Below, one piece after another: positions 24,011 to 37,800 of a stretch of 64,000 nucleotides of DNA (the first letter of the stretch is position 1; every line of letters starts with the position of its first letter). Position numbers and translations under genes: made by a program. Location of the stretch: NCBI RefSeq assembly GCF_032854445.1, contig NC_088295.1, positions 13,813,385-13,877,384 of the forward strand, given 5' to 3'. The notes beneath the pieces are model-generated. The model saw only the letters and a list, made by a program, of their open reading frames with translations. It searched no databases and had not been told where the DNA came from. The DNA comes from Liolophura sinensis. Its lineage: Eukaryota > Mollusca > Polyplacophora > Chitonida > Chitonidae.

Positions 24011-24989
24011 ATTTGTTCAAAGCCTAGAAACACAAATGCATTCACAAAGCATATGCATCTCATGAAAACAATCACCATCTCTATAAAATCATTAGAGGTT
24101 TCATTATTTGTATGTAACTACATATATGGGTCAATATTTGGTTTATGTCGAGTTTTCAAAGGGGCAAACATGTTTTTTTTCAATTTCATATTTCACGGGT
24201 GTTTTGGGTTATATGATCAACGTATAGCATTGAACTACATGATTTTAATAATTTACTCAATTACTTACATAATTTTAATTAATTTTTCCACCTTCAGCGC
24301 TACTAATTAGCATAAAATGTCATCTCCGTCCCGAAATGGATACACATTGCGGTCGTCTGAAATTCTAACATCGTTGCTGTATGTTTTATAGATCTTAAGC
24401 CGGGAAAGCTTGAACATCGAATCTGGCTTCCAAATCTAATTAAATCTACAAAAGGTAAAAATCTAGCGTTATCTTCTCTCGCAAAATGACAACAAGCTCT
24501 AAAATAATCCACTTCACTAACGACTGTCACTCCAGAAATTTGCAATGATCCACCTCATATTTAATTTTGAAAAGCTTGCTGACATGTCGATGTTGCCTTA
24601 TTTGCAGAACATAGTTATTATATCAAGGAAAACGTGTCGTTGATGACAGTTGAAAAGCAAAAGGCAAAGTCTCAGTAGTTATTTGAACTGACTTTAATGC
24701 TTTGGAGTCAATTTAAGTAGTAACAACGACGCTGGTATGTAATACAGCTGTTGTTAGACAATAAAATTAACATGTCAGATGAAAGGCTGTAGATGTGCTC
24801 TTTAACCTCGTCAAGCAATATGAGTTCAACATAGGGGTCAGAAAGAAGAAATCCGTTATGGTTTTTGGGCTTTGTTTTTGGGGTCTGGAAGCCAAGCAAT
24901 CCAGTGAGGTCTTATGAGGTCATTTCTGAGGGGGTGAAAATTGTCATCGATTTATCGATGTCGTTCCAGTTTTAGAGTGTACTTTTTAG
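24011..24989. other. Intergenic, no gene recognised
   Basis: AT-rich DNA after the second LINE remnant. No supported feature. Confidence 0.4.
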
Positions 24990-25196
24990 AGTGCCACAGT
25001 GGCTCAGCTGACTAGCCTGCTAGCTCAGGTTGGCTTCCTCTCCGGCTGTACGAGGGAAGGTCTCAGCAGCCTGTGGATGGTCGTGGGTTTTCACCGGGCT
25101 CTGCCCGGTTACCATAATGCTGGTTGCCGTCGTATAAGAATAAAATATTCTTGAGTACGGTGTAAAACACCAATCAAATCAAACCCATCTAGTTGC
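24990..25196 (+). mobile_element. SINE with internally deleted head
   Basis: GTGCCACAGTGGCTCAGCTG (box A), then GTTGGCTTCCTCTCCGGC, the full core (AGCCTGTGGATGGTCGTGGG, CTCTGCCCGGTTACCATAAT, GTCGTATAAG, TTGAGTACGGTGTAAAACAC) and CAATCAAATCAAA. The segment with box B is deleted. Confidence 0.87.
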
Positions 25197-27412
25197 GTAA
25201 ACCCACCTAGATCACCATTATTGTGAAGCACAATAATTAATTCATTAAATACCTGTCAATTTACGTGTTTTAAAATAAAATTTCATTGTTGTCTGTTCGC
25301 ACTCCTTAGGTGTATGTACGATACAAAATAGACGCATTCCCAGTGATTCGACCAGGTCATGATACTAAAAAAGTGTTTGTTGCGGGTAAGGTGCCTCGAG
25401 TCCCTAAATTCTTGCCGAAGTATTTCTTCCCAGAAATGTGAGAAGTTCTTTCTTCGGGAGACAAAACTGCCTTACTCGCACCACAGCACTTCTCCGATTT
25501 ACAGATATTAGGTTCAGTATTATAGGAACAATTCATTTCATTTACTACGTTACAGCACATTCTTCTTCACACCATGAATGTAGGTCTCAAAAATCTAACA
25601 ATGGCATCACTTAAATCACTAAATTTTTGCTTTTCAGTAAGTATCATACTTGTACCTGTACTACTTATAGTGTTAAAATGACTTTAAATTTGGAAGATAA
25701 TTATTTGGGCTACCGGTATTTTATTTGAAAGCTAAAATTCAATAAGATTTTGCCCGATCGATTTTTTCCGAAAATTTTATGTCTAGTGTGAATTCAATAT
25801 ACAGTGTTATATATACAAATGTCTTCGTACGCAGCAACGTGTGTGCGTTTGTGTCGGTCTGTTTTCACAGACGAGCCATAATGTAACAGTATTTGTCATC
25901 TCCGTAAAGCGAATTGTCATCTAAGTCACGCAAAAATGTGACATAAATAACCGTGGCGCAGATAGCAGAAAACTATGCTACTGGCTTGTGTGGGTCTGGC
26001 CGATTCCCTAGCAGACAGTACTGTTACGTCGTATTATAGAGGTCAACCTATTTTGTCACAGTCAAAATCAGCATTTAATAATTACATTCTTTTTGGCCTT
26101 CGTAGATGGCAAAGAAATGTGAAAAAACCCACATCTATGTAGAGAAGTAGAAATTCTTATAACAAATTGTGGGGAGCCATTAACTTTCCACTTTGTTTTG
26201 AAAAATACTGAGCTGCATGCTGTCAACTTCTGAGGGCCACGTGGTGCCTTTTCCGAACCTGCCTATAATAAGGCAGATCCGCCATCCGCAACGGACAACA
26301 TGACCCGAAATTTGGGGACACCAAAGTTTAAAAACGAAAGACAGATTTTATTCAAAAGTATAAATATAATTGGTGCATTTTCAGTGTAGAAATAAAGTTT
26401 TAATCATACTTCAGTTCCACAAGCACAGTTTTTAGTAATGAACTGAGCATAATCAGAACTATATCAGTGCCCAAACTTTTCGGAGTATATGCTGGGACAT
26501 GCTATTTTGATATACACGAGTGACTTTCGAGGCATAAAAAATAGTTATTACAGTGATATTCCAAGATGTAAATATGTATTTAGTCTTATAAATGTATTAG
26601 CTTGTTAATCGAGCTAAAACACAGTCCAGATCCGACAGAATCAAAATAAGTGTGATATCAAAACTGAAGGACATGAATGCTCGACATTACCGAATATTGA
26701 CCCACACCTATTCATTTAACTTGCTATTTACTTATTTATTTATCGTTTACATATTTTCTCAAGATTTTGGCTGCCATTCGAGCATTAAAAGCACAGATTA
26801 GACCTCAACGGCGATACCTTGATTCTGAGGGCCGATTTCATATACAAAATGCGCGGCGCGAAAATTGAAACTCTCGGAGTTTACAAACAATTTACAATTA
26901 TCAGTTCTGATTATTCTGTTATTCATGTCTTTTGTTATCTGTTTATTTATTTATCTATCGTTTTACCTATTTGTCAAATTTTATATCTACGCAAATATGT
27001 GTACTTGAATACTCGTAAATGAGTGTATGGATGCAGGTGTGTGCATGCGCGGTTATGAAGAAAGGCAATGAAGAAATAAATATCGGTGGATCTAAGAACC
27101 CATGTGACTTATGATTTACCATACAGCTTAAACAAGAGACTCTACAACCACAGGACGTTGAATGGATGAAGCCTGCCATCCTCTCCCCTCTGACATACTT
27201 GTCGCATTTGTTACAGGCACAGATTTTTAGTTTCCTAGACGGTATAAATGACAAAAGCACTCTGCCATCACGTCACATGAGGAGGAAGCAAGGGAACCAT
27301 TATCTATCAACACCTCTATACTTTTGTTCCTGTAAACACTTCTCTAAATTGTTCTTCATCTCAGTTGTTATTCACAAATGTCATAAAATAATTAAGTTCT
27401 AGAATGTATTCC
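25197..27412. other. Intergenic, no gene recognised
   Basis: About 2.2 kb with no recognisable element. A minus-strand frame at 25357-25560 is cysteine-rich at its N-terminus but lacks a signal peptide and splice signals. Confidence 0.4.
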
Positions 27413-27424
27413 AATAATTCAAGC

Positions 27425-27648
27425 TGACCCATGTAGGAGCCTCTCACCAATGCGGTCGCTGTGAGTTCAAGTCCAGCTCATGCTGGCTTCCTCTCCGGCC
27501 GTAAGTGGGAAGGTTTTCCAGCAACCTGCGGATGGTCGTGGGTTTCCCCCGGGCTGTGCTAGTTTTCCACCCACCATAATGCTGGCCACCGTTGTATAAG
27601 TGAAACATTCTTGGGTACGGCGTAAAACACCAATCAAATAAATAAATA
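27425..27648 (+). mobile_element. SINE with 12-bp target-site duplication
   Basis: Starts partway through the head (TGACCCATGTAGGAGCCTCT, box B AGTTCAAGTCC) and continues through the core (AACCTGCGGATGGTCGTGGG, CACCCACCATAATGCTGGCC, TTGGGTACGGCGTAAAACAC) to CAAATAAATAAATAAA. It is flanked by AATAATTCAAGC at 27413-27424 and 27649-27660, so this is a genuine insertion of a 5'-truncated copy. Confidence 0.92.
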
Positions 27649-27839
27649 AATAATTCAAGCATATATCATTGCAATTTTGTAATATCATTATACATCTGAA
27701 AACAGACAAATTTGCACTGTAACACAAACCAAAAGAAAAACAAAAAGAATTGTCAATGTTAATGATTTAGTAAAAGCGATGATACGACAAACCACGATAT
27801 CCGACAGGGAAGTGGCTCCAAAACCAGTATGTTAACATT

Positions 27840-27911
27840 GTACTCAAGAACATTTAACTTAGGCCTATACCATACATTATGGTTGCAGGATACCGGGCAG
27901 AGCCCGAAGAG
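27840..27911 (-). mobile_element. SINE core fragment
   Basis: Minus strand: TTCGGGCTCTGCCCGGTATC, CATAATG, AAATGTTCTTGAGTACA. Strongly decayed. Confidence 0.55.
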
Positions 27912-28071
27912 TATACATCTATGCTCATATATCCATATATTAAGCCTGACGAAGTGTTACATTCCATTCCTTGCATGATAAGAAAAAATCTCTGGCGTAA
28001 TCTCTTTACTGGAACGAGACAACGTGCTGTCAGTTTTAATGCCTCAGTATACAGTAAGGACTCTGGCCGTG

Positions 28072-28180
28072 CGTGGGAAGGTTTGGCAGTAGTTTTTGTC
28101 CTGCTATAATGCTGGCTGCCGTATAAGTGAACTATATAGAGTAGGGCTACGGCGTAAACACCAGTCAAATAAATAAATAC
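28072..28180 (+). mobile_element. 5'-truncated SINE
   Basis: GTGGGAAGGTTTGGCAGTAG, CTATAATGCTGGCTGCCGTA, GGCGTAAACACCAGTCAAAT and an AAATAAAT tail. Confidence 0.75.
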
Positions 28181-29411
28181 CATAATGAAACGCCAAAAAT
28201 GCGGCTTCATTCTTAACGCGGGTATATTCTTATTGGTGTTTTAACAAGAAAATGAGCTGCAATAACGTCTTGTTCTAGTGGCATTTGTGATATCTGAACT
28301 CGATTTTGTCTTTTATTATCACATGAGATATTTTGTGGTCTATTAACAGGCCAGGAAACCAGATTAAAAGTGAAGTCGTACAATAGTTCGCTACATTTGC
28401 CCGTTTATAGTTATTTAATTACTGCATTCCGTTTCCACCTCATAGATAAAGACTCACAAGTATTTTTAATTATCATTCGTTACTTTACAGCTCCAAAAGT
28501 TTGGCTAGGTAAAATGAATACAAATAAATTACATGACATATGATGTCAGTTCAGAAAAACGAGGTGCCCTCCTTCGGCTCCCATATCATTTTTTTTTCAC
28601 CACAATACTTTGATCACACAAAACCATTGACCTTCCTTTGAAATGTAGGTTCAAAACTAGTCATTACCTGAAGCAAATTTATTCCTTAGACCGCATCACT
28701 CTTTCATCATGCAAAGCCGTGCATGACTAATGCAGATAGACAGATGGATAGACAGATAGATAGATAGAAAGATAGATATAGCAATTCGGGGTCGTGTCCT
28801 ATAAAACACTAATTATGTAGGCATGTCTTTGGTTTCACGTCACTCTGCATAACTAAGTATTCGGTAATCCCTACGACAAATACATACTAATAGGGAATGC
28901 ATTAATTAACTAAACATTAATTATTTAATACTTCATTTCACTGACAAAAAACACATGGCTGAGGGCAATTTATCATGAACATCGCAATCATACTACCCTC
29001 CAATGCATGTTGACTACATGCTAATGCATCACTAACATTTTTTTTGTAAGGCGAGATGTTCCGAAATAGCGGCAAGGGTACGCTCATTTTATGCCACAGA
29101 TCTGTGACATACATGTCCAATTAACTTTAGTCTTCCTGCTTGAAAATGGTGAAGAATGATGGATATCCCTTCTTTTATTTATTACAATAGTGTCGTGCTC
29201 TATAACACTTCAGAATATTTAAATGGTCAGGTTAGAAAACCGATACTGTAGATGGCTTTCAGACATCTAAAACATGGATTCAGTTACAAACATTCCACCT
29301 GCATGCATGTAAGGTAATGAACAGAGTGTAAATGTCTGCTTAGCAGAATATGTGAACCTATGCCCAAATATTTTCGTATTTTATACAACGAACTCATACG
29401 TTTGTATGAAC
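28181..29411. other. Intergenic, no gene recognised
   Basis: Contains a GATA-type microsatellite (28734-28780) and otherwise unique AT-rich sequence. Confidence 0.4.
28734..28780. repeat. GATA-type tetranucleotide microsatellite
   Basis: Imperfect run of GATA, GACA and GATG units. Confidence 0.85.
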
Positions 29412-29497
29412 ATGTGAATGGTCATGGGTTTTCTTCTACTACAATGGTGGGCGCCATCATATAAGTGAATTATTCTTGATTACAGGCGTAAAACCCC
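29412..29497 (+). mobile_element. SINE core fragment
   Basis: GAATGGTCATGGGTTTTCTT, CTACAATGGTGGGCGCCATC, ATATAAGTGAATTATTCTTG, GGCGTAAAACCCC. Decayed; no head or tail. Confidence 0.7.
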
Positions 29498-29627
29498 GTT
29501 CCTGAGGCCTCCTTTCCTTAGTGAGTAGCAAGTCAGCGGGTCACAAAGGCTGAAGAGCCGCTAGCCAATGTGGTTGCCATATAGCATTATTAACAGCATA
29601 AGCATATATTTTATGTTCATACATATA

Positions 29628-29735
29628 TATGGTAGTGGGTTTTCTCTCACCATAATGCTGGCCGCAGTCATATAAGTGAAATATTCCTGAGTATTGCGTA
29701 AAAGAACAGATCAAATTAATAAATAAATAATAAAA
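29628..29735 (+). mobile_element. SINE 3' fragment
   Basis: GGTAGTGGGTTTTCTCTCAC, CATAATGCTGGCCGCAGTCA, TATAAGTGAAATATTCCTGA, and a tail of AATAAATAAATAA. Confidence 0.78.
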
Positions 29736-31669
29736 CCCGAATCCAATAAGTAAATAAGTAAATAAATAAATAAATACATTGTTACAGTTTTCTCAATTTT
29801 GATTCGCCACTGTATAATTGTACAGGCCACAATACACAAATGCATCCGCAAAATCTGTTAATGTATCAAATCTGAATTTAACCGTGAGTCTATCCATATT
29901 TTTGACCTTTAGCTTTGTCTCGGAAGACTGAGCCTTGAGGTAGCGTGCTCTAGTTGGATCCGGAGACAGGTATTTTGTCAGGTATAGTACGTGCCGAAGA
30001 GGAATCCACCACAAATGACGAAAACGCCCATTGACTGGTTGTATCGTTTTCCTCTGAGAAAAAACACCTACTCACTATAAAACAATTTATTTTGGTCACA
30101 AAGAGCGAGGACTATTCTTTGGTTGTTCGAAAACTCATAAATTTCCGTGATATAAGTCTTCGAGGCTTATGATATAAGCCTTCGGTAAGTCACAGTGAAG
30201 CAGCACTGGATAAATTTAGCGGAGGAAATCCGTCTAGCAACATGGAGGCACATTACAAGTACATTAAGGGCTCCTTCGTCGTCATATGAATGAAAAATTG
30301 TTACGACGCTAACCTTAAGCACTGGCTCACTGTGTAGCGCATACATTTGAACACCTTACACACTAACCATAATAATTGTAACACTTGAACACTACATACA
30401 CAACTGTAGTTCTAGAAGTTCTGCCGTTGTCAGTATTGATACATTTCTACACTGAACCAATACAAAGTCTAACGTTGCTAGTTGCAATACTCGTTAGTGT
30501 TACACAAAGACACGATATACACTAAAATGGATTAACAGGTCTAATTCGGGCTCTTCCCAATCAAAGTGGAGAAGAGGAAAGCTGCTTTTTTGTACTTAAG
30601 CTAAATACTAAACAATAACCTTTAACAGCATTTGCCAAACATGCATATGACCACGGGTCAGTTTAATGAAGTGGGCTTTATGTACGAAGACCTTATCTTA
30701 GTGCACTTCATTTCTTTACAACTAGTGGTGTAATCAGTCTCTGCTTCTCATGAAAGCAGTATTGGTACTTTAGGAATCTAGAACGCACAGACTTGGACAC
30801 TATGTAAATAGGATTTAACTCTCAGATCTTTTAAGATCATCAGTACCAATAATCCACATACATTGAAACATTATAGTATTCACTGTTGATGTAGTCTTAA
30901 TGTTTTTACCATCCACGGGGAGTCTTCCGAAGAAATAAGACCAATTTACGTTAGTATCAAGTAGACACAGCATTTAAGCACATCATGTCGTCGTGCAAGA
31001 GAACTGAACATGCTCGAAAAACGCACTATACTTGCGAACAGCTTTGACGTTTTCATCATCATTAATTTGATCGATTGGCTCCACCGGGAAGGACAAAAGT
31101 CTCCTGTGTCAGACCCTCTCAAAGCAGTCAAGTCGCATCGACTTTTGAAACTACTTTGGAGACTATCTTTCCTGACTGTGGTGCGTTGGAAGTAACAATT
31201 CGGTTCCTACTCCATATCCATACCCATAGCCAACAGTACACAGTCGTTAAAAGCTGTACACATATGTACCAGATGTATCTGTACACCCCATAGGTATCAC
31301 ATGTATCTGCACGCGTCATACATGGATAAACGTGCACACGTTAAATATGCTGGAAGAACGTGTGCACGCGGTGTATGAACGCCTAACCGTCAAAGTCGTG
31401 AAAGAACGTCAACGTGTCATCCTTGGAGGATGTATCTACACACGCCAAACGTGGTGGCTGAACATCAGCAATCACGTGAAATACTAGATATTCGTGCACA
31501 AGTTAAACGTTATCTTCCCAAGCAGTTACATGTACCCCTGTATTTCAAGCGTTCGGGGTGAACATATGCACTAAACACGCATGCTAAATGTACCGGCATA
31601 TAGCATACATGCTGAATGCACCGGCATATAGCATACATGCTGAATGTACAGGCGTATGAAGTAACCAGC
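29736..31669. other. Intergenic, 3' flank of the P450 gene
   Basis: No gene recognised. Around 31578-31650 there are three imperfect copies of a ~30-bp unit (CATGCTGAATGCACCGGCAT type). The P450 3' UTR must lie at the right end, but I see no clear AATAAA. Confidence 0.4.
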
Positions 31670-31807
31670 CTAACTTGGATTAAAAGGAAACTTTGTATCC
31701 CTCTGTTCTGTTGATATTCCGTGAGGTAGGGGTGATCTCGATTCAAGTGTAATGACCACACCTTGCTTGGGATTCACTGCACCCTGAGATTCAAACTGCA
31801 CAGGAAC
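31670..31807 (-). CDS. P450 exon 13, C-terminus
   Basis: VPVQFESQGAVNPKQGVVIT, LESRSPLPHGISTEQRDTK, FPFNPS, stop TAG at 31670-31672. VVITLESR matches the usual CYP3A ending; the next 20 or so residues are an extension. Confidence 0.92.
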   Translation of the reverse strand, partial: VPVQFESQGAVNPKQGVVITLESRSPLPHGISTEQRDTKFPFNPS

Positions 31808-34800
31808 CTGCCAAAAAAGTATAAGCATCAAGATCAACATATATAAATATATAACTCTCATCATCGTGGAAAGGTTCCTCACTTCAGCGTTATTGCCAGC
31901 ATGGTTCTTGCTGGTTCGGTTGTGGATTTGAGTCAGGGAGTTTATTAGATGTAATGTTTGAGAATTCAAAGGAAACAACGACGGCCAGTAAGCCACCTTT
32001 GTACATCAGAATTCCATTACCCGATTTTACCTTTTGACAGCCTGATTTTGGGCAATGACTGTGTTGACAGGTCCGAATTAGCCTTGGAAACTTCTCAATA
32101 GTATGGAATGACAAATAGGACATTTCTTCACCAACTGCTTTACGCACGTTTAACCACCAAAACATTTATTTAACTGCAGTTTAAGGCCATAAGTTTTCAC
32201 TTCTATGATGACGGTTAGCTTTATGGGTGGAGGACATCGGAGATATACACACCACAATGGTGAAAGAGTGAGTGAGTGAGTGCTTAGAGTTTAACGTCGT
32301 ACTCAATGGTGAAAGACATGTCATCTTCATCGTACGTTAGTTTGCGCAATCGCCCATACGAGTGTCGTCGACAGTTTATTGTCCTCATAGCCCCACAACC
32401 AGTAAGCGCGAGTTAATCGACAAATTTCCTGTCCCTGGTTAGGTTTAAACCCGTACCTCGTGTGTCCTGGGGATTGAAAGACAGATAACTTAACAAATTG
32501 CAATAACTCCCTCTGAGCATTTATGAATATACTTACTTGTGTCTGAGAACATCGATGTAACGTATACTTTTGTAAAATTCGAACAAGAGCAATTTTGGCC
32601 TCCATGACAGCAAACCTCATGCCGATGCAGTTTCTGGGTCCCTCCCCAAAAGGTAAATAGCAGAAGGGTTTGATGTTACCTCTACGCTCCGGCGAGAACC
32701 TGTGTGTAACAAGTGTCAAGGATATCAAAACATGTGTGTATCAAGTGTTAAGAATATCAGAGCCTGTGTGTAACAAGTGTCAAGAATATCAGAACCTGTG
32801 TGTATCAAGTGTTAAGGATATCAGAACCTGTGTGTATCAAGTGTTAAGAATATCAGAACATGTGTGTAACAAGTGTTAAGAATATCAGAACCTGTGTGTA
32901 ACAAGTGTCAAGAATATCAGAACATGTGTGTAACAAGTGTCAAGGATATCTGAGCATGTGTGCATCGAGCGTCTAGAATATGAGAGCCTTTGTGTGTCAA
33001 GACTCAAGAATATATGAGAACCTGTGAATGATAAGTATCAAGGGTATGAGAGACTATGAATGGAAAGTGTCCAGCGTATGAAAACCCGTTTATATCAAGT
33101 GTCGAGGGTATGGGTCGACCAGTCTTTGCACTACCCCCATAATGCACAACACCCAGCAAGGAAGCTACAACTTCTTCATTATTAAGGTCTTAGGTGTGAC
33201 AACACAGGATTGACCCTGGATCTACCGCCCGCAAAGCGGACGCTCTACCAACTGAATCATCTGACAAAATTCTTATGACGTTCTATATGTAATGCACAAG
33301 ACTACATGAGAAGCTGTTCACATATTTAAGCCAATTTAATTGCTCAATCACTTTTTTAGCACATAGTTCAGGGGACTATGGTGTGCGCGGCTTCATCTTA
33401 TATTGCATTCCTTAAATGTTACATTAATACTTATCTTGTCCACGACAACCATTATATCTGTCCAAAGTTCAACGCCTGCTATTTTATTTCAGAACAATGC
33501 TATGAACTGAGAGATTCCAGTTGTTAAAAGCGTTTAGGTGGATATAGGTGTCTACCACAAATACCTGTCGGGGTCGAAGAGATCAGGCTGCGGCCAGTAT
33601 TTAGCGTCATGATGGACCGCCCAGACATGTACCTGAACAGCCATACCTGCCGGCACACGCAGGTGTCTATACGACCAGTCTTTAACCGCCTGGCGGGTAC
33701 ACACCCTAAGAAAAAAACAGACGTTTGATTATTGAACAGACCAAACCTCTGAAGCAGAGTCAAAGATTACTCAATAACTATGTTCTCTGGCTGTTTGGGT
33801 TGGGGGCGGGGCTCGCCATCACGGACATCATCACAAAGGCAATGTTAGCCTATCAGTAATCTTATCTTTATACTTTATCAGCAACGATCAAATTATCAGA
33901 TGTAAATATACGGTATCCATTTTAAGGAAGAATTTGACAGGTATGAGCTTTGATCAGAGAGTTCAAAAGAAAATGATACATGTCGGAAAAGAAAATGGTG
34001 ACAAAAAAAAAAAAAAAAACTCTCCATAAAATTCGTGTATGTACATTTTAGGGATATCCGTGACACAGTGAACTATTGATGTGATATAAAACAATACAAA
34101 TCATACAAAACAGCTTTGACGGAGAAACCGAAAAAAGTTTTGTGCAGAACAATGCACTTTACATCAAGTACCTGTTAAAAGAGGTAAAATATACAGCCGT
34201 ATAAAATCCAGACTCAGCTGAACTTTACATGACTGCCGCTCTGGCTGGACAAAACTCGGTCGTTATGCATTAATAAAATATAGATTTTGAAATAAAGCTG
34301 ACTTACAGTCCAGCGGTGGGGTACATGCGACAAACTTCACAGAAAAACATATCCAGGTAGCGGAGGTTTTGAACAGTCTCATAGCTGACCTCTGTCTGAA
34401 AAACAGGCAAAACATAAACACTGTCACATGTGTGAAAAAAAAAATAATTTACTTAAAATCAATACATTACATGCATATAATAAAGAACAATAACTGCATT
34501 TTTCTAGTCTTGTGAGAAAGCTTAGTTTATTGCCATAAAACTACATATACCAGCTTATATAGCCTAGATGTATTTGGAAATGTTCCGCCATTCTGTATTC
34601 TTCCTCCCCTACTTGCTGAATGTTCGTAAGCAAATATTCAACCAAATAGTCTTGCATATATTTATTCAATTTGCGTAAGATTATCGAGTACGGAGACAGA
34701 CGCACACCAGTCAGATAAATAAATAAATCATCTACAGGATGGTATTCAGATTTATAGGTAGCTAACACCAAATCAACAAGCCTCTCACGTACCTGACAAA

Positions 34801-37800
34801 CCGTATTGAGACTGACGCCCACCCAGCCAGTGGCACATTTCTCGAAGAAATTTTTCACTCGACCAAAATTTAAAAGCTCGATATATATACACATGTAATT
34901 TATGGCCACAGAAGTTAAATTCTGAACAGGTGTCTGTATTTAACACATATTCAGTGCTACCAGTTCTGTCTTCTACAGTCCAAAATAAGTACTTAAATCA
35001 TGTATCAGTTAGAGCTGGCTTTGTGGAATTAGTCTCTGATCTAGATTCGAATATTCCATCCCTGACCAGCGATCCAGTCCCCGGGGCCATTACTACCATA
35101 AGAGGGTAAAAGCACAAAATCTCTTTAAAGGTATCAAGGTAAGCGTATCTTTTCAAGGAAAGTTGTAATAAATAAATGCTTTATTGACTTTGTTCTGTCA
35201 TAGGTATATGTAACAATATTTTTGCTACTTTCTACCCCGCCTGTCTCTCCCACGATGTGTTTTGTCATCATGTTATCTTGACCAGTGCAATTGTATCTGT
35301 AGGTGGGTGTTGTGTTCAAGAGGATAGCGGTGAAGACATGGCTTTTGGCACGCCCTTAAATTCTTTACTTCCAAGATATATATTTTATAAATATCTAGAT
35401 TTACACAGGGGAAGAGGATTTGGGTAATACATAAATGTTGACTTACATCTGCTGTTATGTTTTGGTCAATCTCTCGACAGACCAGTTCTTGGATGTGAGG
35501 ATTGGTAACCAAAGCATAGGCCGCGAAAGCAAGTGTTGTGCTCGTGGTCTCATAACCAGCCAGCAGAAACACAATGCTCTGTGAGATGATCTCCTCCTCG
35601 GTCAATCCCTGGCAGTGGAATGGTTTGTTAAACGCAGGAATGCCGGAGTCATTCGGCGAACAGTCTACGGTCTTCTTGTTTGCGTTTGCCACATCCTCCA
35701 CCATGCTCGTAGAAATTGTCTCCCTTGTTTTGGTAGCATGAATGTGTTTGGGATGAACAAAAGCTTTCGTATCGGAAGCGGATGCAACTTCTGAGTGTAA
35801 CATCAGCTCTATCAGATCTACATAGCCTGTACTTGTCTTTAAATGGAAAAATAAAGAAATACAAATCAGTGTTCGGCAAAATTACAATTCGTATCAAAAA
35901 AGATAATCAGAAATAGGCAGTCAGCATAGAAGCAGGGGATAATTAAATATATTAACTTTCATTGTGGAAACTGTTGAATGCCGTCTTTTAGGCTCAGTAA
36001 TAATATTACCGGACAATACGAATTACACATCAGAAGAAAACAACCGGTTGCATTTTGATGAACATTTAATTAGAATCTGTTCGTGAATGATGGTCGTATC
36101 TGTGGTGAGATACTCACCGGTCGTGACCGCCTCTCCTGAATAACCTCGGTCATTCCCTGGATAAGGAACCGTACCGGGTTTAGCCCAATCAAAGTAACGA
36201 GATTCTTTACACCAACCAATAAGTGGCAGAGAAACGGCATCACCACTGTAATACAGAGAAAGTGAGCCATTGTAAAATACAAGGCCACAAAACCAGAGGT
36301 ACATCACCGCCATACACAAAACCAGGGATACATCACCGCCATACACAGAACCAGGAAAAAGCCATTGCCATACACAGGACCAGGACTATGTCATTGCCAT
36401 ACACAGGGCCAGGGATATGTCATTGCCATACACAGGACCAGGACTATGTCATTGCCATACACAGGGCCAGGGATATGTCATTGCCATACACAGGACCAGG
36501 ACTATGTCATTGCCATACACAGGACCAGGGATATGTCAGTGCCATACACAGGACCAGGGATATGTCATTGCCATACACAGGACCAGGAATATGTCATTGC
36601 CATACACAGGACCAGGGATATGTCAATGCCATACACAGGACCAGGGATATGTCATTGCCATACACAAAATCAGAGATACACCATTGTCACAGACAGAACC
36701 AGGGATGTCTCACTGCCATACAAAAGAACAGGGATACATCACTGTCGTACACATAACCAAGGATAACTCAATGTCACACACAAAACCAGGGATACACCAT
36801 TATCATCCATATAACCAGTGGTACACCATTATCATCCACAAAACCAGGGATACATCATTATCATCCACATAACCAAGGATACACCATTTTCATCAACGTA
36901 ACCAGGAATACACCATTATCCTCAACATAACCAGGAATACATCATTATCCGCCACATAACCAGGGATACACCATGACCATCCACAAAACCAGGGATACAT
37001 CATCATCATCCACATAACCAAGGATACACCATTTTCAACGTAACCAGGAATACACCATTATCCTCAACATAACCAGGGATACATCATTATCATCCACAAA
37101 ACCAGGGGTACATCATTATCCTCAACATAACCAGGGATACATCATTATCATCCACAAAACCAGAGTTACACCATTATCCTCTACATAACCAGGAATACAT
37201 CATTATCCGCCACATAACCAGGGATACACCATGATCATCCACAAAACCAGGGATACATCATTATCATCCACATAACCAAGGACACCATTTTCATCAACGT
37301 AACCAGGAATACACCATTATCCTCAACATAACCAGGGATACATCATTATCATCCACAAAACCAGGGATACATCATCATCATCCACATAACCAAGGATACA
37401 CCATTATCCTCAACATAACCAGGGATACATCATTATCATCCACAAAACCAGAGTTACACCATTATCCTCTACATAACCAGGAATACATCATTATCCGCCA
37501 CATAACCAGGGATACACCATGATCATCCACAAAACCAGGGATACATCATCATCATCCACATAACCAAGGATACACCATTTTCATCAACGTAACCAGGAAT
37601 ACACCATTATCCTCAACATAACCAGGGATACCCTATTACCATCAACATAACCAGGGGTACATCATTATCATCCACAAAACCAGGGATACATCATTATCCT
37701 CAACATAACCAGGGATACACCATTATCATCCACATAACCAGGGATACATCATTATCATCCACATAACCAGGGATACACCATTATCCTCAACATAACCAGG

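Noticed and set aside
25357-25560. Cysteine-rich 67-codon minus-strand frame
   Set aside because: No signal peptide, no splice signals at sensible positions, and the cysteine pattern fits no family I can name.
33195-33265. A functional tRNA gene on the minus strand
   Set aside because: Box A and anticodon-like parts are present, but the T-arm is imperfect and no matching acceptor stem was found; a SINE head is more likely.
36223-36872. Three overlapping plus-strand frames of TGPGICHCHTQDQ type
   Set aside because: By-product of the 29-bp array inside a P450 intron. All three frames stay open together, which is not expected of a gene.
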